In this document: piece by piece, positions 9,182 through 17,893 of the stretch | Numbering within the stretch: position 1 is the stretch's first letter | Layout: each line of letters starts with the position of its first letter | Assembly: GCA_902612235.1 (NCBI GenBank) | Contig: CACMCJ010000002.1 | Coordinates: 62,001-126,000, forward strand | Length of the DNA: 64,000 nucleotides | From: an uncultured Pelagibacteraceae bacterium | Lineage (GTDB): Bacteria > Pseudomonadota > Alphaproteobacteria > Pelagibacterales > Pelagibacteraceae | Direction: 5' to 3' | Translations under genes and position numbers: made by a program | Notes under the pieces: model-generated | Told to the model about the DNA's origin: nothing | Database searches by the model: none | Seen by the model: the letters and a program-made list of their open reading frames with translations, nothing else

Positions 9182-9631
9182 ATGTTAAATAAAATAAAAG
9201 ATTGGATGGTAGAAAGTGCAAATATTATGTTTGATGATTCTAAATCCGACCTTAGAAGCTTGCCAAAGACTGTAAGATTACAAATCTTAATAGTTTTGTC
9301 TTTCATATGGTCAACTGTTTTTAGTCTTTACGTGTTTAGCTTGACTACTTTTATATGGGGATGGGCCGGCGTTGTAATGGCACACATTGGATTAATTATA
9401 GCTGTTTATATAACGTTCAAATTTTTTCATAAAGCGCAAAAAGAACAAAAAAGTGTTTTTGAAACAGGTAATTACAATCCAGCTAAAATTTTTGTAGTTT
9501 TCTTCCTAGTTTTTTTTATATTTATATTTACCAAAGGTGTTGAAGTTCTCACTAAAACTAACTCTTATTCAATAAAGTATGATGGACCTAAAAAAACTAC
9601 CCTTGAAAGAATATTAGAGTTTGTAGATTAA
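9182..9631 (+). CDS. Small multi-pass membrane protein of unknown function
   Basis: This 149-residue protein has about three membrane helices (roughly 33-52, 58-80 and 102-120), with charged loops and a C-terminal tail of about 30 residues. I recognise no family. It sits 20 bp after the DUF3833 gene and 2 bp before superoxide dismutase, so it is almost certainly in the same transcript. Its position suggests a membrane partner of the lipid-modifying genes, but nothing in the sequence proves it. Confidence 0.75.
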   Translation: MLNKIKDWMVESANIMFDDSKSDLRSLPKTVRLQILIVLSFIWSTVFSLYVFSLTTFIWGWAGVVMAHIGLIIAVYITFKFFHKAQKEQKSVFETGNYNPAKIFVVFFLVFFIFIFTKGVEVLTKTNSYSIKYDGPKKTTLERILEFVD

Positions 9632-9633
9632 AT

Positions 9634-10221
9634 ATGTTTGAACTACCAAAACTTGATTATAAAAAAGACGCTCTTTCACCCATAATGTCAGAGCAAACTC
9701 TTGATTTACATCATGGGAAGCATCATCAAACTTATATTACAAACCTAAATAATTTTATAAAAGATACTGAATTCGAAAATTTAAGTTTAGAAGACATTAT
9801 AAAAAAGACTTCATCAGATAAAAAAAAGTCTGGAATATTTAATAATGCAAGCCAACACTGGAACCACAATCTTTTTTGGAAATGCATGAAGCCCAAAGGA
9901 GGTGGAAAAATTCCGACTAAACTAGAAGAAAGAATAAAAAAAGATTTTGGAAGTTTTGCAAAATTTAAGGAAGAATTTATTAACGCTGGTATAACTCAGT
10001 TTGGTTCAGGATGGTGCTGGCTATCAATTGAAAATGGGAAATTAGTTGTGACTAAAACAGCAAATGCAGAAAATCCACTCATAAATAATATGAAACCTAT
10101 ACTAGGTTGTGATGTCTGGGAGCATTCTTATTATTTAGACTATAAAAATAAAAGACCCGCTTATTTAGAAAATTTTTTTGAGAAGTTAATTAATTGGGAA
10201 TTTGTCGAGTCTAACCTTTAA
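9634..10221 (+). CDS. sodB: Superoxide dismutase, Fe/Mn type
   Basis: The 195-residue enzyme disproportionates superoxide. The metal ligands are visible as His26 (LHHGKHH), His78 (HWNHNLFW), Asp160 and His164 (DVWEHSYYLDY). FELPKLDYKKDALSP is the usual N-terminus. There is no signal peptide, so it is cytoplasmic. Residues near the metal (GWCWL) resemble the iron form, but iron versus manganese cannot be settled by reading alone. It is the last gene of the long plus-strand run that begins at the glycine riboswitch. Confidence 0.96.
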   Translation: MFELPKLDYKKDALSPIMSEQTLDLHHGKHHQTYITNLNNFIKDTEFENLSLEDIIKKTSSDKKKSGIFNNASQHWNHNLFWKCMKPKGGGKIPTKLEERIKKDFGSFAKFKEEFINAGITQFGSGWCWLSIENGKLVVTKTANAENPLINNMKPILGCDVWEHSYYLDYKNKRPAYLENFFEKLINWEFVESNL

Positions 10222-10237
10222 ATTTTCGATCTTTATA

Positions 10238-10357
10238 TTAAATAATTTTTCCTACTCCTAAAATTGCAGCTAAAATTACCAAAAGCCATATCAAGCCTTT
10301 TATCAAAAAAAAATAAAATCCTCCGATTAATAAGCTTTTGAAAATTTTTTTTTTCAT
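10238..10357 (-). CDS. 39-residue membrane peptide coupled to the SDR gene (not in ORF track)
   Basis: I translated this by hand: MKKKIFKSLLIGGFYFFLIKG followed by LIWLLVILAAILGVGKII. It has a basic N-terminus, then one long or two short hydrophobic helices. Its ATG overlaps the stop of the upstream SDR gene as TAATG, the coupling used by many gene pairs in this window, and it ends 16 bp from the convergent sodB stop. Without it, the 135-bp gap would be unusually large for this genome. No family is recognised, and homology would be needed to confirm expression. Confidence 0.6.
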   Translation of the reverse strand: MKKKIFKSLLIGGFYFFLIKGLIWLLVILAAILGVGKII

Positions 10358-11109
10358 TAACGTTTAACAAGTTTATCAACTAAAAATAAATAAATTTTGT
10401 AGGGTAAGATTCTTAAAAACTTTAAGGTTAAGGTTAGTCCTTTTGGGAAATGAATTTCAAAGGCATTAGTTTTGACTAAACCTTTAAAAACTTTATCAGC
10501 AGCATAATCAACAGTTTTAAGAAAAGGCATAGGAAACTCATTTTTTTCAGTTAAGGCGGTTTTTATAAAGCCGGGTGATATAACAGACACCCTAACTCCA
10601 AACTTTTTAAAATCAAAATAAATACTTTCACAAAAATTTGTTAATGCAGCTTTAGACGGACCATAACCACTTGAATTAGGCAATCCTCTATAACCTGCTA
10701 TTGATGAAACAATAGAAATATGACCAGATTTTTTATTTTTAAAGTACTCTTCGACAGCTTTAACACAATCAATTACACCTAAAAAATTAACGTTTATTAC
10801 ATTTCTTATTTTTTCAGGATCAATTTTTTGTTCATCTTTTGGCTCATAGGTGCCACTTGAAAATAAACATAAATCTAAACTACCGAAATCATTCAAAATA
10901 TTTTTAAAAATATTATTTATTTGCTCCTGATCTGTTATATCTAACGGAAATGAGAAAATATTTTGATTTTTAGCCATATTTTCCAAAATTTCTTTTCTTC
11001 TGGCAGATACCGCAACCCTCCAACCCTCTGAGGCAAATTTTTCAGCTACAGCTTTTCCTATCCCGCTGCTAGCTCCAGTGATCCAAATTTTTTTCTGATT
11101 AATAGACAT
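10357..11109 (-). CDS. Short-chain dehydrogenase/reductase
   Basis: The 250-residue classical SDR has the cofactor loop TGASSGIG (residues 11-18), the catalytic serine region ISIVSSIAGYRG and the catalytic pair in YGPSKAAL. LDITDQEQI marks the adenine pocket. The substrate is not evident. The C-terminal part (LTLTLKFLRILPYKIYLFLVDKLVKR) is hydrophobic and basic, suggesting membrane association, perhaps with a lipid substrate. It is divergent from tspO with only 21 bp between starts and is followed by the coupled 39-residue membrane peptide. Confidence 0.9.
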   Translation of the reverse strand: MSINQKKIWITGASSGIGKAVAEKFASEGWRVAVSARRKEILENMAKNQNIFSFPLDITDQEQINNIFKNILNDFGSLDLCLFSSGTYEPKDEQKIDPEKIRNVINVNFLGVIDCVKAVEEYFKNKKSGHISIVSSIAGYRGLPNSSGYGPSKAALTNFCESIYFDFKKFGVRVSVISPGFIKTALTEKNEFPMPFLKTVDYAADKVFKGLVKTNAFEIHFPKGLTLTLKFLRILPYKIYLFLVDKLVKR

Positions 11110-11130
11110 AAATTAGTTATATATTACTTT

Positions 11131-11595
11131 ATGGAAAAAAATAAATATTTATCTCTTATCTTAATACTTTTAATTACGTTTTCTGCCTCGGCTATTGGTG
11201 GTTTTGCCACATCTTCCTTTAAAGAACCGTGGTATTCCGAATTAAATCTTCCTGCTTTCAATCCACCTAGCTGGGTTTTTGGTCCCGTTTGGACTTTGCT
11301 ATATTTCTTGATGTCAATATCGGTATGGTTAGTTTTGAATAAAACAGCTAACAAGAACATATTAATTATTTACTTGGTACATTTATTTTTTAATAGTCTC
11401 TGGAGTATAATTTTTTTCTATTTTCATAAAATTGGTTTAGCATTATTAGACTTAATGATAATTATAAGCTTTATTATATATTTAATGAAAATTTACTATA
11501 AAGAATATACATTAAGTTTCTACTTAATGATCCCTTACTTGCTTTGGTCAAGTTACGCTTTTGTATTAAATGTAAATATTTTGATATTGAACTAA
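11131..11595 (+). CDS. tspO: TspO/MBR family membrane protein
   Basis: The 154-residue protein with five predicted helices carries the TspO hallmark WYSELNLPAFNPPSWVFGPVWTLLY (about residues 31-55). Later conserved tryptophans (SLWSIIFF and LLWSSYAFVLN) fit the porphyrin/cholesterol-binding family. Bacterial TspO binds tetrapyrroles and is linked to light and oxidative-stress responses. The gene is transcribed away from the SDR, and its stop lies 5 bp before a strong bidirectional terminator. Confidence 0.92.
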   Translation: MEKNKYLSLILILLITFSASAIGGFATSSFKEPWYSELNLPAFNPPSWVFGPVWTLLYFLMSISVWLVLNKTANKNILIIYLVHLFFNSLWSIIFFYFHKIGLALLDLMIIISFIIYLMKIYYKEYTLSFYLMIPYLLWSSYAFVLNVNILILN

Positions 11596-11600
11596 TAAAA

Positions 11601-11636
11601 AAAACCCTCTTAAAATAATTTAAGAGGGTTTTTAAT
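11601..11636. terminator. Bidirectional Rho-independent terminator between tspO and the OMP gene
   Basis: A 14-bp perfect inverted repeat, AAAACCCTCTTAAA (11601-11614) and TTTAAGAGGGTTTT (11619-11632), has a 4-nt loop. Flanking A and T runs give a U-tract on both strands. It serves the convergent tspO (+) and OMP (-) genes. Confidence 0.92.
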
Positions 11637-11656
11637 TTTTAAAAATTGTAAAGTAA

Positions 11657-12328
11657 TTAGAAGTTAAAGCCTAATGCAAATGTCGCTAATGTTGCATCTA
11701 GGTCAGCTGTAACTTTGTTTCCTTTATCTGATGTTGTAGAATTTAGAGTTATTGTGTCATACGTTCTTTTCGTAGCTTCTACTTTGTAAAAACCGTTATT
11801 TCCGAAAGAATTTCTGTATCCAATTCCCCACATTTCTCCATCAATCGTAACTGAACCATAACTTCCAGCTGTTGTTACTGTGTCACTTTCAGTGGCATTT
11901 ACGTCCATTTCTAGTAAACCAGCTTTAACATATAAACCAGCGTGAATTGGTAATTCAGCATAGAAAGTGTTGTGGTTTTCTATTTCAGCGTTAGCTGATC
12001 TGTTACCATCTTGCGCTGACTCAGCAGAGTCATCAGTTCTTGTAATCGTTTTATTACTTACGTTTGCACTTCCAGGTATATGGTCAAAACCAACTGTAAA
12101 TCCATTGTCTAAGCTGTATTCAGCAAAGATTGAACTTATCATGGCATTGTTACCAGCGGAAGCAGATCTTAAAGATGAGTCCGCAGTACCGTCTTTATCT
12201 GCTTCAGTACCAGACGCATCAATAGAAGCTATCGATCCTGTAACACCAAGTCCGAATTGTCCTGCATTAGCTACAGAAAAACCAAAAGATGCTACGATCA
12301 ACGCTAAAATTGTAATTAATTTGTTCAT
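11657..12328 (-). CDS. Outer-membrane beta-barrel protein
   Basis: The 223-residue protein has a Sec signal with cleavage expected after Ala22 (FSVANA-GQ). The mature part is made of short alternating strands and Gly/Asn/Asp/Thr-rich turns, and it ends in phenylalanine (FALGFNF), the signature for outer-membrane insertion. The length fits an eight-stranded OmpW/OmpA-like barrel. Surface loops are rich in S, A, D and T (for example TEADKDGTADSSLRSASAG), as expected for a variable exposed region. It has a strong AAGGAAAG ribosome-binding site, a long leader and its own terminator, so it is probably abundant and monocistronic. Confidence 0.8.
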   Translation of the reverse strand: MNKLITILALIVASFGFSVANAGQFGLGVTGSIASIDASGTEADKDGTADSSLRSASAGNNAMISSIFAEYSLDNGFTVGFDHIPGSANVSNKTITRTDDSAESAQDGNRSANAEIENHNTFYAELPIHAGLYVKAGLLEMDVNATESDTVTTAGSYGSVTIDGEMWGIGYRNSFGNNGFYKVEATKRTYDTITLNSTTSDKGNKVTADLDATLATFALGFNF

Positions 12329-12330
12329 GA

Positions 12331-12356
12331 ACTTTCCTTTGTTATTAATATTAATC
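12331..12356 (-). promoter_or_regulatory. OMP leader with ATTAATATTAATAACAAAGGAAAG
   Basis: Reading toward the gene, ATTAATATTAATAACAAAGG plus AAAG lies directly before the ATG. The A-T repeat, the AACAAAGG junction and the spacing resemble the leaders of the two Liv-type binding protein genes and tctC, but the repeat is diverged here. The AAGGAAAG part is the ribosome-binding site. Confidence 0.5.
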
Positions 12357-12406
12357 GTCGATTAAGCATAACCAATTAAAGAAATTTGGCTAAATTGTCT
12401 AATAAA

Positions 12407-12480
12407 ATCATACCTTAAAATAAGGCTTAAAATTCAAAAAATGGCTTAAAATATAGCTTTTTTTGTTGCTTTTCAGCAAC
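12407..12480 (-). repeat. TTTTAAG repeats and a GAAA-tetraloop hairpin upstream of the OMP gene
   Basis: On the minus strand ATTTTAAGCC occurs twice about 20 bp apart, and a third partial copy (TTATTTTAAGG) follows. Just upstream lies a perfect GTTGCT-GAAA-AGCAAC hairpin (12465-12480) with a GNRA loop. No U-tract follows on this strand, so it is not a classic terminator. The repeats could be regulator sites or chance in AT-rich DNA. Confidence 0.4.
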
Positions 12481-12525
12481 ACTAGGCGTTTAATTTCTTA
12501 CTTTTTAACCTTTATTTTATAAAGA

Positions 12526-14031
12526 TTAAAATATGGAGTTTTTCAGCTTTTTAATAACCTTGATTCTACGTCCTATCTGAATATTTAGCCCTTTTAAGTC
12601 TTTAGGTTTAAGTTTCTTTAAATTTTGCACAGTTTTCAGAAACCTTTCTGACTCTTTTTTAGTAATAATCTCTGATGTTAAAATTTTAAATTTTTTTATA
12701 TAATCTTCTCTCTTAAAAGGCCTTAAGCCACTAGGATGGGCATCTGCAACGTTTTTTTCCTGAGATATTCTTGAGCCATCTTTCATTTGAATTATAACTT
12801 TACCCCCAAAACATTTCTTTCTAAAATTTTTATTGTGATATTTCTTTGTCCATTTTTTATCTTCTCTAGTAACTATTTTATGCCAAAGATTGATAGTGCT
12901 TTTTCTTCTAGCCCTCTGAGGAGTATAAGATTTAATGTGATGCCATGATCCATCTTCTAATGCTACAGCAAATATATACATAATTGAATGATCTAGAGTT
13001 TCTCGACTTGCGTAGGGATCCATTTTTTGAGGATCATTAGCTCCTGTTCCTATAACATAATGAGTATGATGACTAGTTTCTATAATAATCTTTTTTATTT
13101 TTGACAAATCTTTGATTTTTTTGTTTAAACTAATAGCTAAATCTATGAGCGCTTGAGATTGATATTCAGCAGAATGCTCCTTAGTATATGTTTCTAAAAT
13201 AGCCCTTTTTGGCTCGTTAAGCCTTGGAAGAGGAACAACATATTTTTTTCCTGGTCCTGATAAAACATACGCAATAACACTATCTTCTCCCTCATAAATT
13301 GGGCTGGGAGCGCCTTCACCTCTCATACATCTATCTACTGCCTCAATAGCTAACTTTCCAGCGTGAGCTGGAGCAAACGCCTTCCAAGATGAAATTTCAC
13401 CTTTTCTTGATTGTCTTGTAGAAATAGTAGTATGTAATGCTTGTTGCACAGATTGATATATTGTTTCTGTATTTAATTTTAATAAACTTCCAACACCAGC
13501 TGCTACACTAGGTCCTAAATGAGCAATATGATCTATTTTATGTTCGTGAAGACATATGCCTTTTACCAAATTTACCTGAATTTCATACCCAGTAAGAATT
13601 CCTCTTATTAAATCAATACCATTGCAAGACTTCTGTTGAGCGACCGCTAATATAGCGGGTATATTATCTCCAGGGTGACTATAGTCTGCAGCTAAAAAGG
13701 TGTCATGATAATCTAATTCCCTAACAGCAGTGCCATTTGCCCAGGCTGCCCATTCACAAGCAACTTTCATTTTTGGACTTAAACCAAAAATATTTGCTCC
13801 GTCTTTTCTAGGATGAGCTAAAGCCATTTGTCTAGCTGAAACTACAGGTTTTCGATTGAATGAGGCAATAGCTACTGAAGCGTTATCAATAATTCTATTA
13901 ATAACCATCTCAACTGCTTCTTTATTAATTTTAGCTTTATCAGAGGCAATTTCTGCGATCTTCCAAGCTAATTGCTCTTTCTTTTTCAAATTAGCTTTTG
14001 AGGGATGAACTTTAACTGTAATATTTCTCAT
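12526..14031 (-). CDS. prpD: MmgE/PrpD family protein (2-methylcitrate dehydratase-like)
   Basis: The 501-residue protein matches MmgE/PrpD, which dehydrates 2-methylcitrate to 2-methylaconitate in the methylcitrate cycle. Landmarks are [31 protein letters not shown] (about residues 96-127) and [42 protein letters not shown] and [13 protein letters not shown] lie further on. It is coupled by TAATG to the upstream aconitase, which could do the following rehydration step. No prpB or prpC lies in this window, so its place in propionate use is inferred; related family members act on other substrates. Confidence 0.88.
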   Translation of the reverse strand: MRNITVKVHPSKANLKKKEQLAWKIAEIASDKAKINKEAVEMVINRIIDNASVAIASFNRKPVVSARQMALAHPRKDGANIFGLSPKMKVACEWAAWANGTAVRELDYHDTFLAADYSHPGDNIPAILAVAQQKSCNGIDLIRGILTGYEIQVNLVKGICLHEHKIDHIAHLGPSVAAGVGSLLKLNTETIYQSVQQALHTTISTRQSRKGEISSWKAFAPAHAGKLAIEAVDRCMRGEGAPSPIYEGEDSVIAYVLSGPGKKYVVPLPRLNEPKRAILETYTKEHSAEYQSQALIDLAISLNKKIKDLSKIKKIIIETSHHTHYVIGTGANDPQKMDPYASRETLDHSIMYIFAVALEDGSWHHIKSYTPQRARRKSTINLWHKIVTREDKKWTKKYHNKNFRKKCFGGKVIIQMKDGSRISQEKNVADAHPSGLRPFKREDYIKKFKILTSEIITKKESERFLKTVQNLKKLKPKDLKGLNIQIGRRIKVIKKLKNSIF

Positions 14032-16703
14032 TAATTAAGCATGTTACGCAAAACGTACTGAAGAATTCCACCATTTTTATAGTACTCTATTTCATTTTCA
14101 GTATCTATTCTACTTAAGGCTTGTATCTTTTTAATAGTACCATCCTTGTATTTAATTTCACAAGCAACTTCAGCTCTAGGTTTAATACCTTTCTCAATAT
14201 CTATTATGGTTATAAGTTCGGAGCCTGTAATTTTTAATTTTTTTCGATCAAAACCCTCTTTAAATTGTAGTGGTAAAACACCCATTCCGACTAAATTTGA
14301 TCTGTGAATTCGTTCAAAACTTTCAGCTAATACTGCTTTGATTCCCAACAATTTTGTTCCTTTAGCTGCCCAATCTCTTGATGATCCTGTTCCATATTCT
14401 TTTCCTGCAACAACAATTAAATCATTATTTCTTTTTTTGTATTCCATAGCAGCTTCGTAAACACTCATGACTTTACCATCAGGCTGTAAAGTGGTAAATC
14501 CTCCCTCAGTCCCGGGTGCCATCTCATTTCTAATTTTGATATTTCCAAAAGTTCCTCTCATCATCACTTCATGATTGCCTCTTCTTGCTCCATAAGAGTT
14601 GAAGTCTTGTTGCTGGATTTGGTGCTCCATAAAATAATCGCCTGTTGGACTATCTTTTTTAATACTTCCAGCAGGGGAAATATGGTCTGTGGTTACTGTA
14701 TCTCCCAATAATAGAAGTATTCTAGCGTCATTGATAGCTTTAAAGCCTTCAGGTTTATCTGGAAGATTGTCAAAAAAAGGTGGTCTCTTGACATAAGTGG
14801 AATTCTGTTCCCAGTTATAGATATCGCTATCAACTGTGATTATTTCTTTCCATTCTTTTGGCCCTTCTGAAACATTAGAGTATCTTTTTTTAAACATATC
14901 AGCATTTAATGAGGTAAGTATTATATCTTCAATTTCTTTATTGCTTGGCCATATATCTTTTAAGAAAACTTCTTTACCCTCTTTATCAATACCTAATGGG
15001 GATTTATATAAATCAAAATTCATATTTCCTGCTAGTGCATAAGCAACTACCAAGGGTGGAGATGCTAGGTAATTTGCTTTAACATCTGGATTAATTCTAC
15101 CTTCAAAATTTCTATTTCCGGATAATACTGAAACAGCGTATAAATCTTTTTTGTTAATCGCATCTGATATATTTTTATTAAGTGGACCAGAATTACCAAT
15201 GCATGTAGTGCAACCGTATCCAACTAGATTGAAACCTAATTCATCTAAATATTTACTTAAGCCAGCTTTTTCCAAGTAGTCAGTAACGACTTGAGAACCT
15301 GGGGCTAAAGAAGTTTTAACCCATGGTTTTACTTTTAATCCTTTCTCAGAAGCTTTTTTCGCTAAAAGCCCAGCCCCTATTAGAACACTCGGATTAGATG
15401 TATTAGTGCAAGACGTAATTGCTGCTATAACAATATCTCCATCCTTCAATTTAAAATCTGCTCCGTCAACATTTGATTCTAACGATTTTGTTCTTTTTAC
15501 ATTTTCTTTATAAACTTTTGCGAATGCGCTTGCTGCATCAGTTAATAGAACTTTGTCTTGTGGTCGTTTAGGCCCAGAAATACTCGTCACGACTGTACTC
15601 ACATCAAGTGAAACTGTATCTGTAAACTCTACATTAGAACTTGCCCACAATCCTTGCTCTTTGGAATATTTTTCTACCAAAGCTATAGTTGTTTCGTCTC
15701 TTCCAGAGAGTTTTAAATATTTCAATGATTCTTCATCGACAGGAAAAAAACCACAAGTAGCTCCGTACTCTGGTGCCATATTTGCAATAGTTGCTCTATC
15801 AGCTAAAGTCAAATTTTTAAGTCCTTCTCCATAAAATTCTACAAATTTTCCAACTACTCCTTTTTTTCTAAGCATTTCAACGATTGTTAAAACTAAATCG
15901 GTGGCTGTAGCTCCCTCTTTGAGTTTACCTTTTAATTCAACACCAATTACCTCTGGAATTAACATTGAAATGGGTTGTCCCAACATGGCTGCTTCGGCTT
16001 CAATCCCTCCGACTCCCCAACCTAATACGGATAAACCATTAACCATGGTTGTATGGCTATCTGTTCCAACTAACGTATCTGGATAAGCATATAATTCTTT
16101 TCCACTTTTAGAAGACCAAACAACTTTTGATAAATATTCTAAATTTACTTGATGGCAAATACCTGTTCCAGGAGGCACCACTCTGAAATTATCAAATGCT
16201 TTCTGACCCCATTTTAAGAAAGAATAACGCTCACCGTTTCTAGAAAATTCCCTCTCTACATTTTTATCAAATGATTTACCTGAAGCATATTCATCAACCA
16301 TTACGGAATGGTCGATAACTAAGTCTACAGTTGATAAAGGATTTATTTTTTCTGGATCTTTGTTTTTATTTTTAACAGCATCTCTCATTGCTGCTAAATC
16401 TGCTACAGCTGGAATTCCCGTATAATCTTGCATTAAAACTCTTGCAGGCCTAAAAGCAATTTCAGTGTTAGACTTTTTATTTTTTAGCCAATCTTTGATA
16501 GCAATAATTTGTTGCTTGTTTACAGTTAAATCATCCTCATACCTTAATAAATTTTCTAATAAAACTTTCAATGATTTAGGAAGTTTGGAGATGCCACTTA
16601 ATCCATTTTTCTCTGCCTTAATTAAATTAAAAATCTTATATTCTTTTCCTGATGATTTGATTACGTCTAAGGATTTAAAAGAATTTTTACTATTGAATTT
16701 CAT
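14031..16703 (-). CDS. acnA: Aconitate hydratase
   Basis: The 890-residue enzyme interconverts citrate and isocitrate, with a normal AcnA length. The [4Fe-4S] cysteines are Cys432 ([11 protein letters not shown]) and the CxxC pair Cys498/Cys501 ([12 protein letters not shown]). [24 protein letters not shown] and [25 protein letters not shown] are conserved substrate-site segments, and the swivel domain has [17 protein letters not shown]. Its stop overlaps the PrpD start. The promoter must lie in or near the short gap after the LysE gene, only 3 bp away, so the two may share a transcript. Confidence 0.97.
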   Translation of the reverse strand: MKFNSKNSFKSLDVIKSSGKEYKIFNLIKAEKNGLSGISKLPKSLKVLLENLLRYEDDLTVNKQQIIAIKDWLKNKKSNTEIAFRPARVLMQDYTGIPAVADLAAMRDAVKNKNKDPEKINPLSTVDLVIDHSVMVDEYASGKSFDKNVEREFSRNGERYSFLKWGQKAFDNFRVVPPGTGICHQVNLEYLSKVVWSSKSGKELYAYPDTLVGTDSHTTMVNGLSVLGWGVGGIEAEAAMLGQPISMLIPEVIGVELKGKLKEGATATDLVLTIVEMLRKKGVVGKFVEFYGEGLKNLTLADRATIANMAPEYGATCGFFPVDEESLKYLKLSGRDETTIALVEKYSKEQGLWASSNVEFTDTVSLDVSTVVTSISGPKRPQDKVLLTDAASAFAKVYKENVKRTKSLESNVDGADFKLKDGDIVIAAITSCTNTSNPSVLIGAGLLAKKASEKGLKVKPWVKTSLAPGSQVVTDYLEKAGLSKYLDELGFNLVGYGCTTCIGNSGPLNKNISDAINKKDLYAVSVLSGNRNFEGRINPDVKANYLASPPLVVAYALAGNMNFDLYKSPLGIDKEGKEVFLKDIWPSNKEIEDIILTSLNADMFKKRYSNVSEGPKEWKEIITVDSDIYNWEQNSTYVKRPPFFDNLPDKPEGFKAINDARILLLLGDTVTTDHISPAGSIKKDSPTGDYFMEHQIQQQDFNSYGARRGNHEVMMRGTFGNIKIRNEMAPGTEGGFTTLQPDGKVMSVYEAAMEYKKRNNDLIVVAGKEYGTGSSRDWAAKGTKLLGIKAVLAESFERIHRSNLVGMGVLPLQFKEGFDRKKLKITGSELITIIDIEKGIKPRAEVACEIKYKDGTIKKIQALSRIDTENEIEYYKNGGILQYVLRNMLN

Positions 16704-16706
16704 GCG

Positions 16707-17297
16707 CTATACATAAAACAAAATTACACAAACGATAAGTAAAAAAGACATAATGTAATTGAAATTCTTAATAAACCTGTCGCTTGTGGCAAATTTTCTC
16801 ACATATTTACCCATCAAGCACCAACTACTTATCGAAAAAACTGCCATTAAAAAATATATAAAAGTAACAATTATCACATCTCTTATATAATTGTTGCTTG
16901 TATCAACAAATATAGATACTGCAGTCATCGCAACAACAACACTTTTTGGATTTATAAATTGAAATAAATACATTTCTAAAAATGTTATTGGGTTCTTAAT
17001 CTTATTTTCAAGATTCGTACTAGAAAATGAAATTTTATAAGCTAAATATACCAAAAAAATTGAACCCAAAATTTTAATTACTGATTGTAAATAATTGATT
17101 TTTTGAAAAATTAATACCAGGCCTAACTCCATCATCAATAGTAATGATGTCCAACCAAAAATTACGCCTAACATTAAAGGAATTGTTTTTTTAAAACCAA
17201 AGTTAAAACCAGAGTAAGCTGCGGATATATTATTTGGTCCCGGCGTAAATGCTGTAACAAATCCGAATAAAACTAAAGGCAATAAGTTTGATATCAT
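16707..17297 (-). CDS. LysE/RhtB-family exporter
   Basis: The 196-residue membrane protein has about six helices and the LysE-family start PLVLFGFVTAFTPGPNNISAAYSGFNFGFKKTIPLMLGVIFGW. The family exports amino acids or their derivatives; specificity cannot be read. QFINPKSVVVAMTAVSIF is the conserved mid-protein segment. It lies 3 bp upstream of aconitase and is divergent from the cupredoxin gene with 75 bp between, so it may head the acnA-prpD transcript. Confidence 0.88.
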   Translation of the reverse strand: MISNLLPLVLFGFVTAFTPGPNNISAAYSGFNFGFKKTIPLMLGVIFGWTSLLLMMELGLVLIFQKINYLQSVIKILGSIFLVYLAYKISFSSTNLENKIKNPITFLEMYLFQFINPKSVVVAMTAVSIFVDTSNNYIRDVIIVTFIYFLMAVFSISSWCLMGKYVRKFATSDRFIKNFNYIMSFLLIVCVILFYV

Positions 17298-17323
17298 TTA
17301 ATAATTGTCTTTTTGCGTAAAAA

Positions 17324-17360
17324 TAACGCATTAATTAAAAACGCTTAATCAATTATATAC
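17324..17360 (+). promoter_or_regulatory. Direct repeat AACGC(A)TTAAT and -10 box before the cupredoxin gene
   Basis: AACGCATTAATT (17324-17335) and AACGCTTAATC (17340-17350) form a 16-bp-spaced direct repeat. GCGT (17315-17318) opposite ACGC adds an inverted copy. TATACT (17355-17360) fits a -10 box with a start just before the ATG at 17373. The repeat sits where a regulator of either divergent gene could bind. Confidence 0.4.
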
Positions 17361-17372
17361 TAACATATTTTT

Positions 17373-17888
17373 ATGAATATAAATTTACTACTATCGTTAA
17401 TTTTATCAATAAGCGTGTCTATGACTACGGTTTTAGCTGATAAAAATATGATGATAGGATCTAAAGGTCTCCCAAAAGATGTAAATAGAGTTATTAAAGT
17501 TAAAATGTACGATAATTATTATGAACCAAAAAATTTCGATGTTAAATCGGGAGAGACAATTAAATTCGAGGTAGAAAATCTGGGAGGGCTAGTTCATGAA
17601 TTTAATATTGGGAACGCTATGATGCATAAAAAGCATCAACCAGAAATGCAAAGGATGGTCGATAATGAAATTTTGTTTGCAGATACATTAGATAGAGAAA
17701 AAATGAAAAAAATGTCCAAGATGGATAAAGCTATGGGACACTCACATAGTAATAGCGTGTTACTACAACCCAAAGAGAAGCAGGTTCTAATTTGGAAATT
17801 TGAAAATGCAATGGATCTTGAAATTGCCTGCAATGTACCAGGTCATTATGAAGTTGGAATGATCGCAACAGTGAATATCAAATATTAG
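17373..17888 (+). CDS. Exported cupredoxin with Met/His-rich insert
   Basis: The 171-residue protein has a Sec signal ending near Ala22 (TTVLA-DK) and a plastocyanin/azurin-like domain. The type 1 copper ligands are His75 (GGLVHEFNIG), Cys153, His158 and Met163 (IACNVPGHYEVGM). Between them is a loop very rich in Met, His and Lys (MMHKKHQPEMQRM and MKKMSKMDKAMGHSHS) that could bind extra copper. It probably acts in periplasmic copper handling or electron transfer. The DUF4396 gene, often found near copper genes, faces it from the other strand. Confidence 0.88.
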   Translation: MNINLLLSLILSISVSMTTVLADKNMMIGSKGLPKDVNRVIKVKMYDNYYEPKNFDVKSGETIKFEVENLGGLVHEFNIGNAMMHKKHQPEMQRMVDNEILFADTLDREKMKKMSKMDKAMGHSHSNSVLLQPKEKQVLIWKFENAMDLEIACNVPGHYEVGMIATVNIKY

Positions 17889-17893
17889 TTAAA

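Noticed and set aside
12465-12480. GTTGCT hairpin as an intrinsic terminator
   Set aside because: No T run follows on either strand; on the minus strand it is followed by A residues.
15553-15834. Antisense ORFs within acnA and other large genes
   Set aside because: They lie fully opposite strong conserved genes, lack family features, and arise from codon bias on the other strand.
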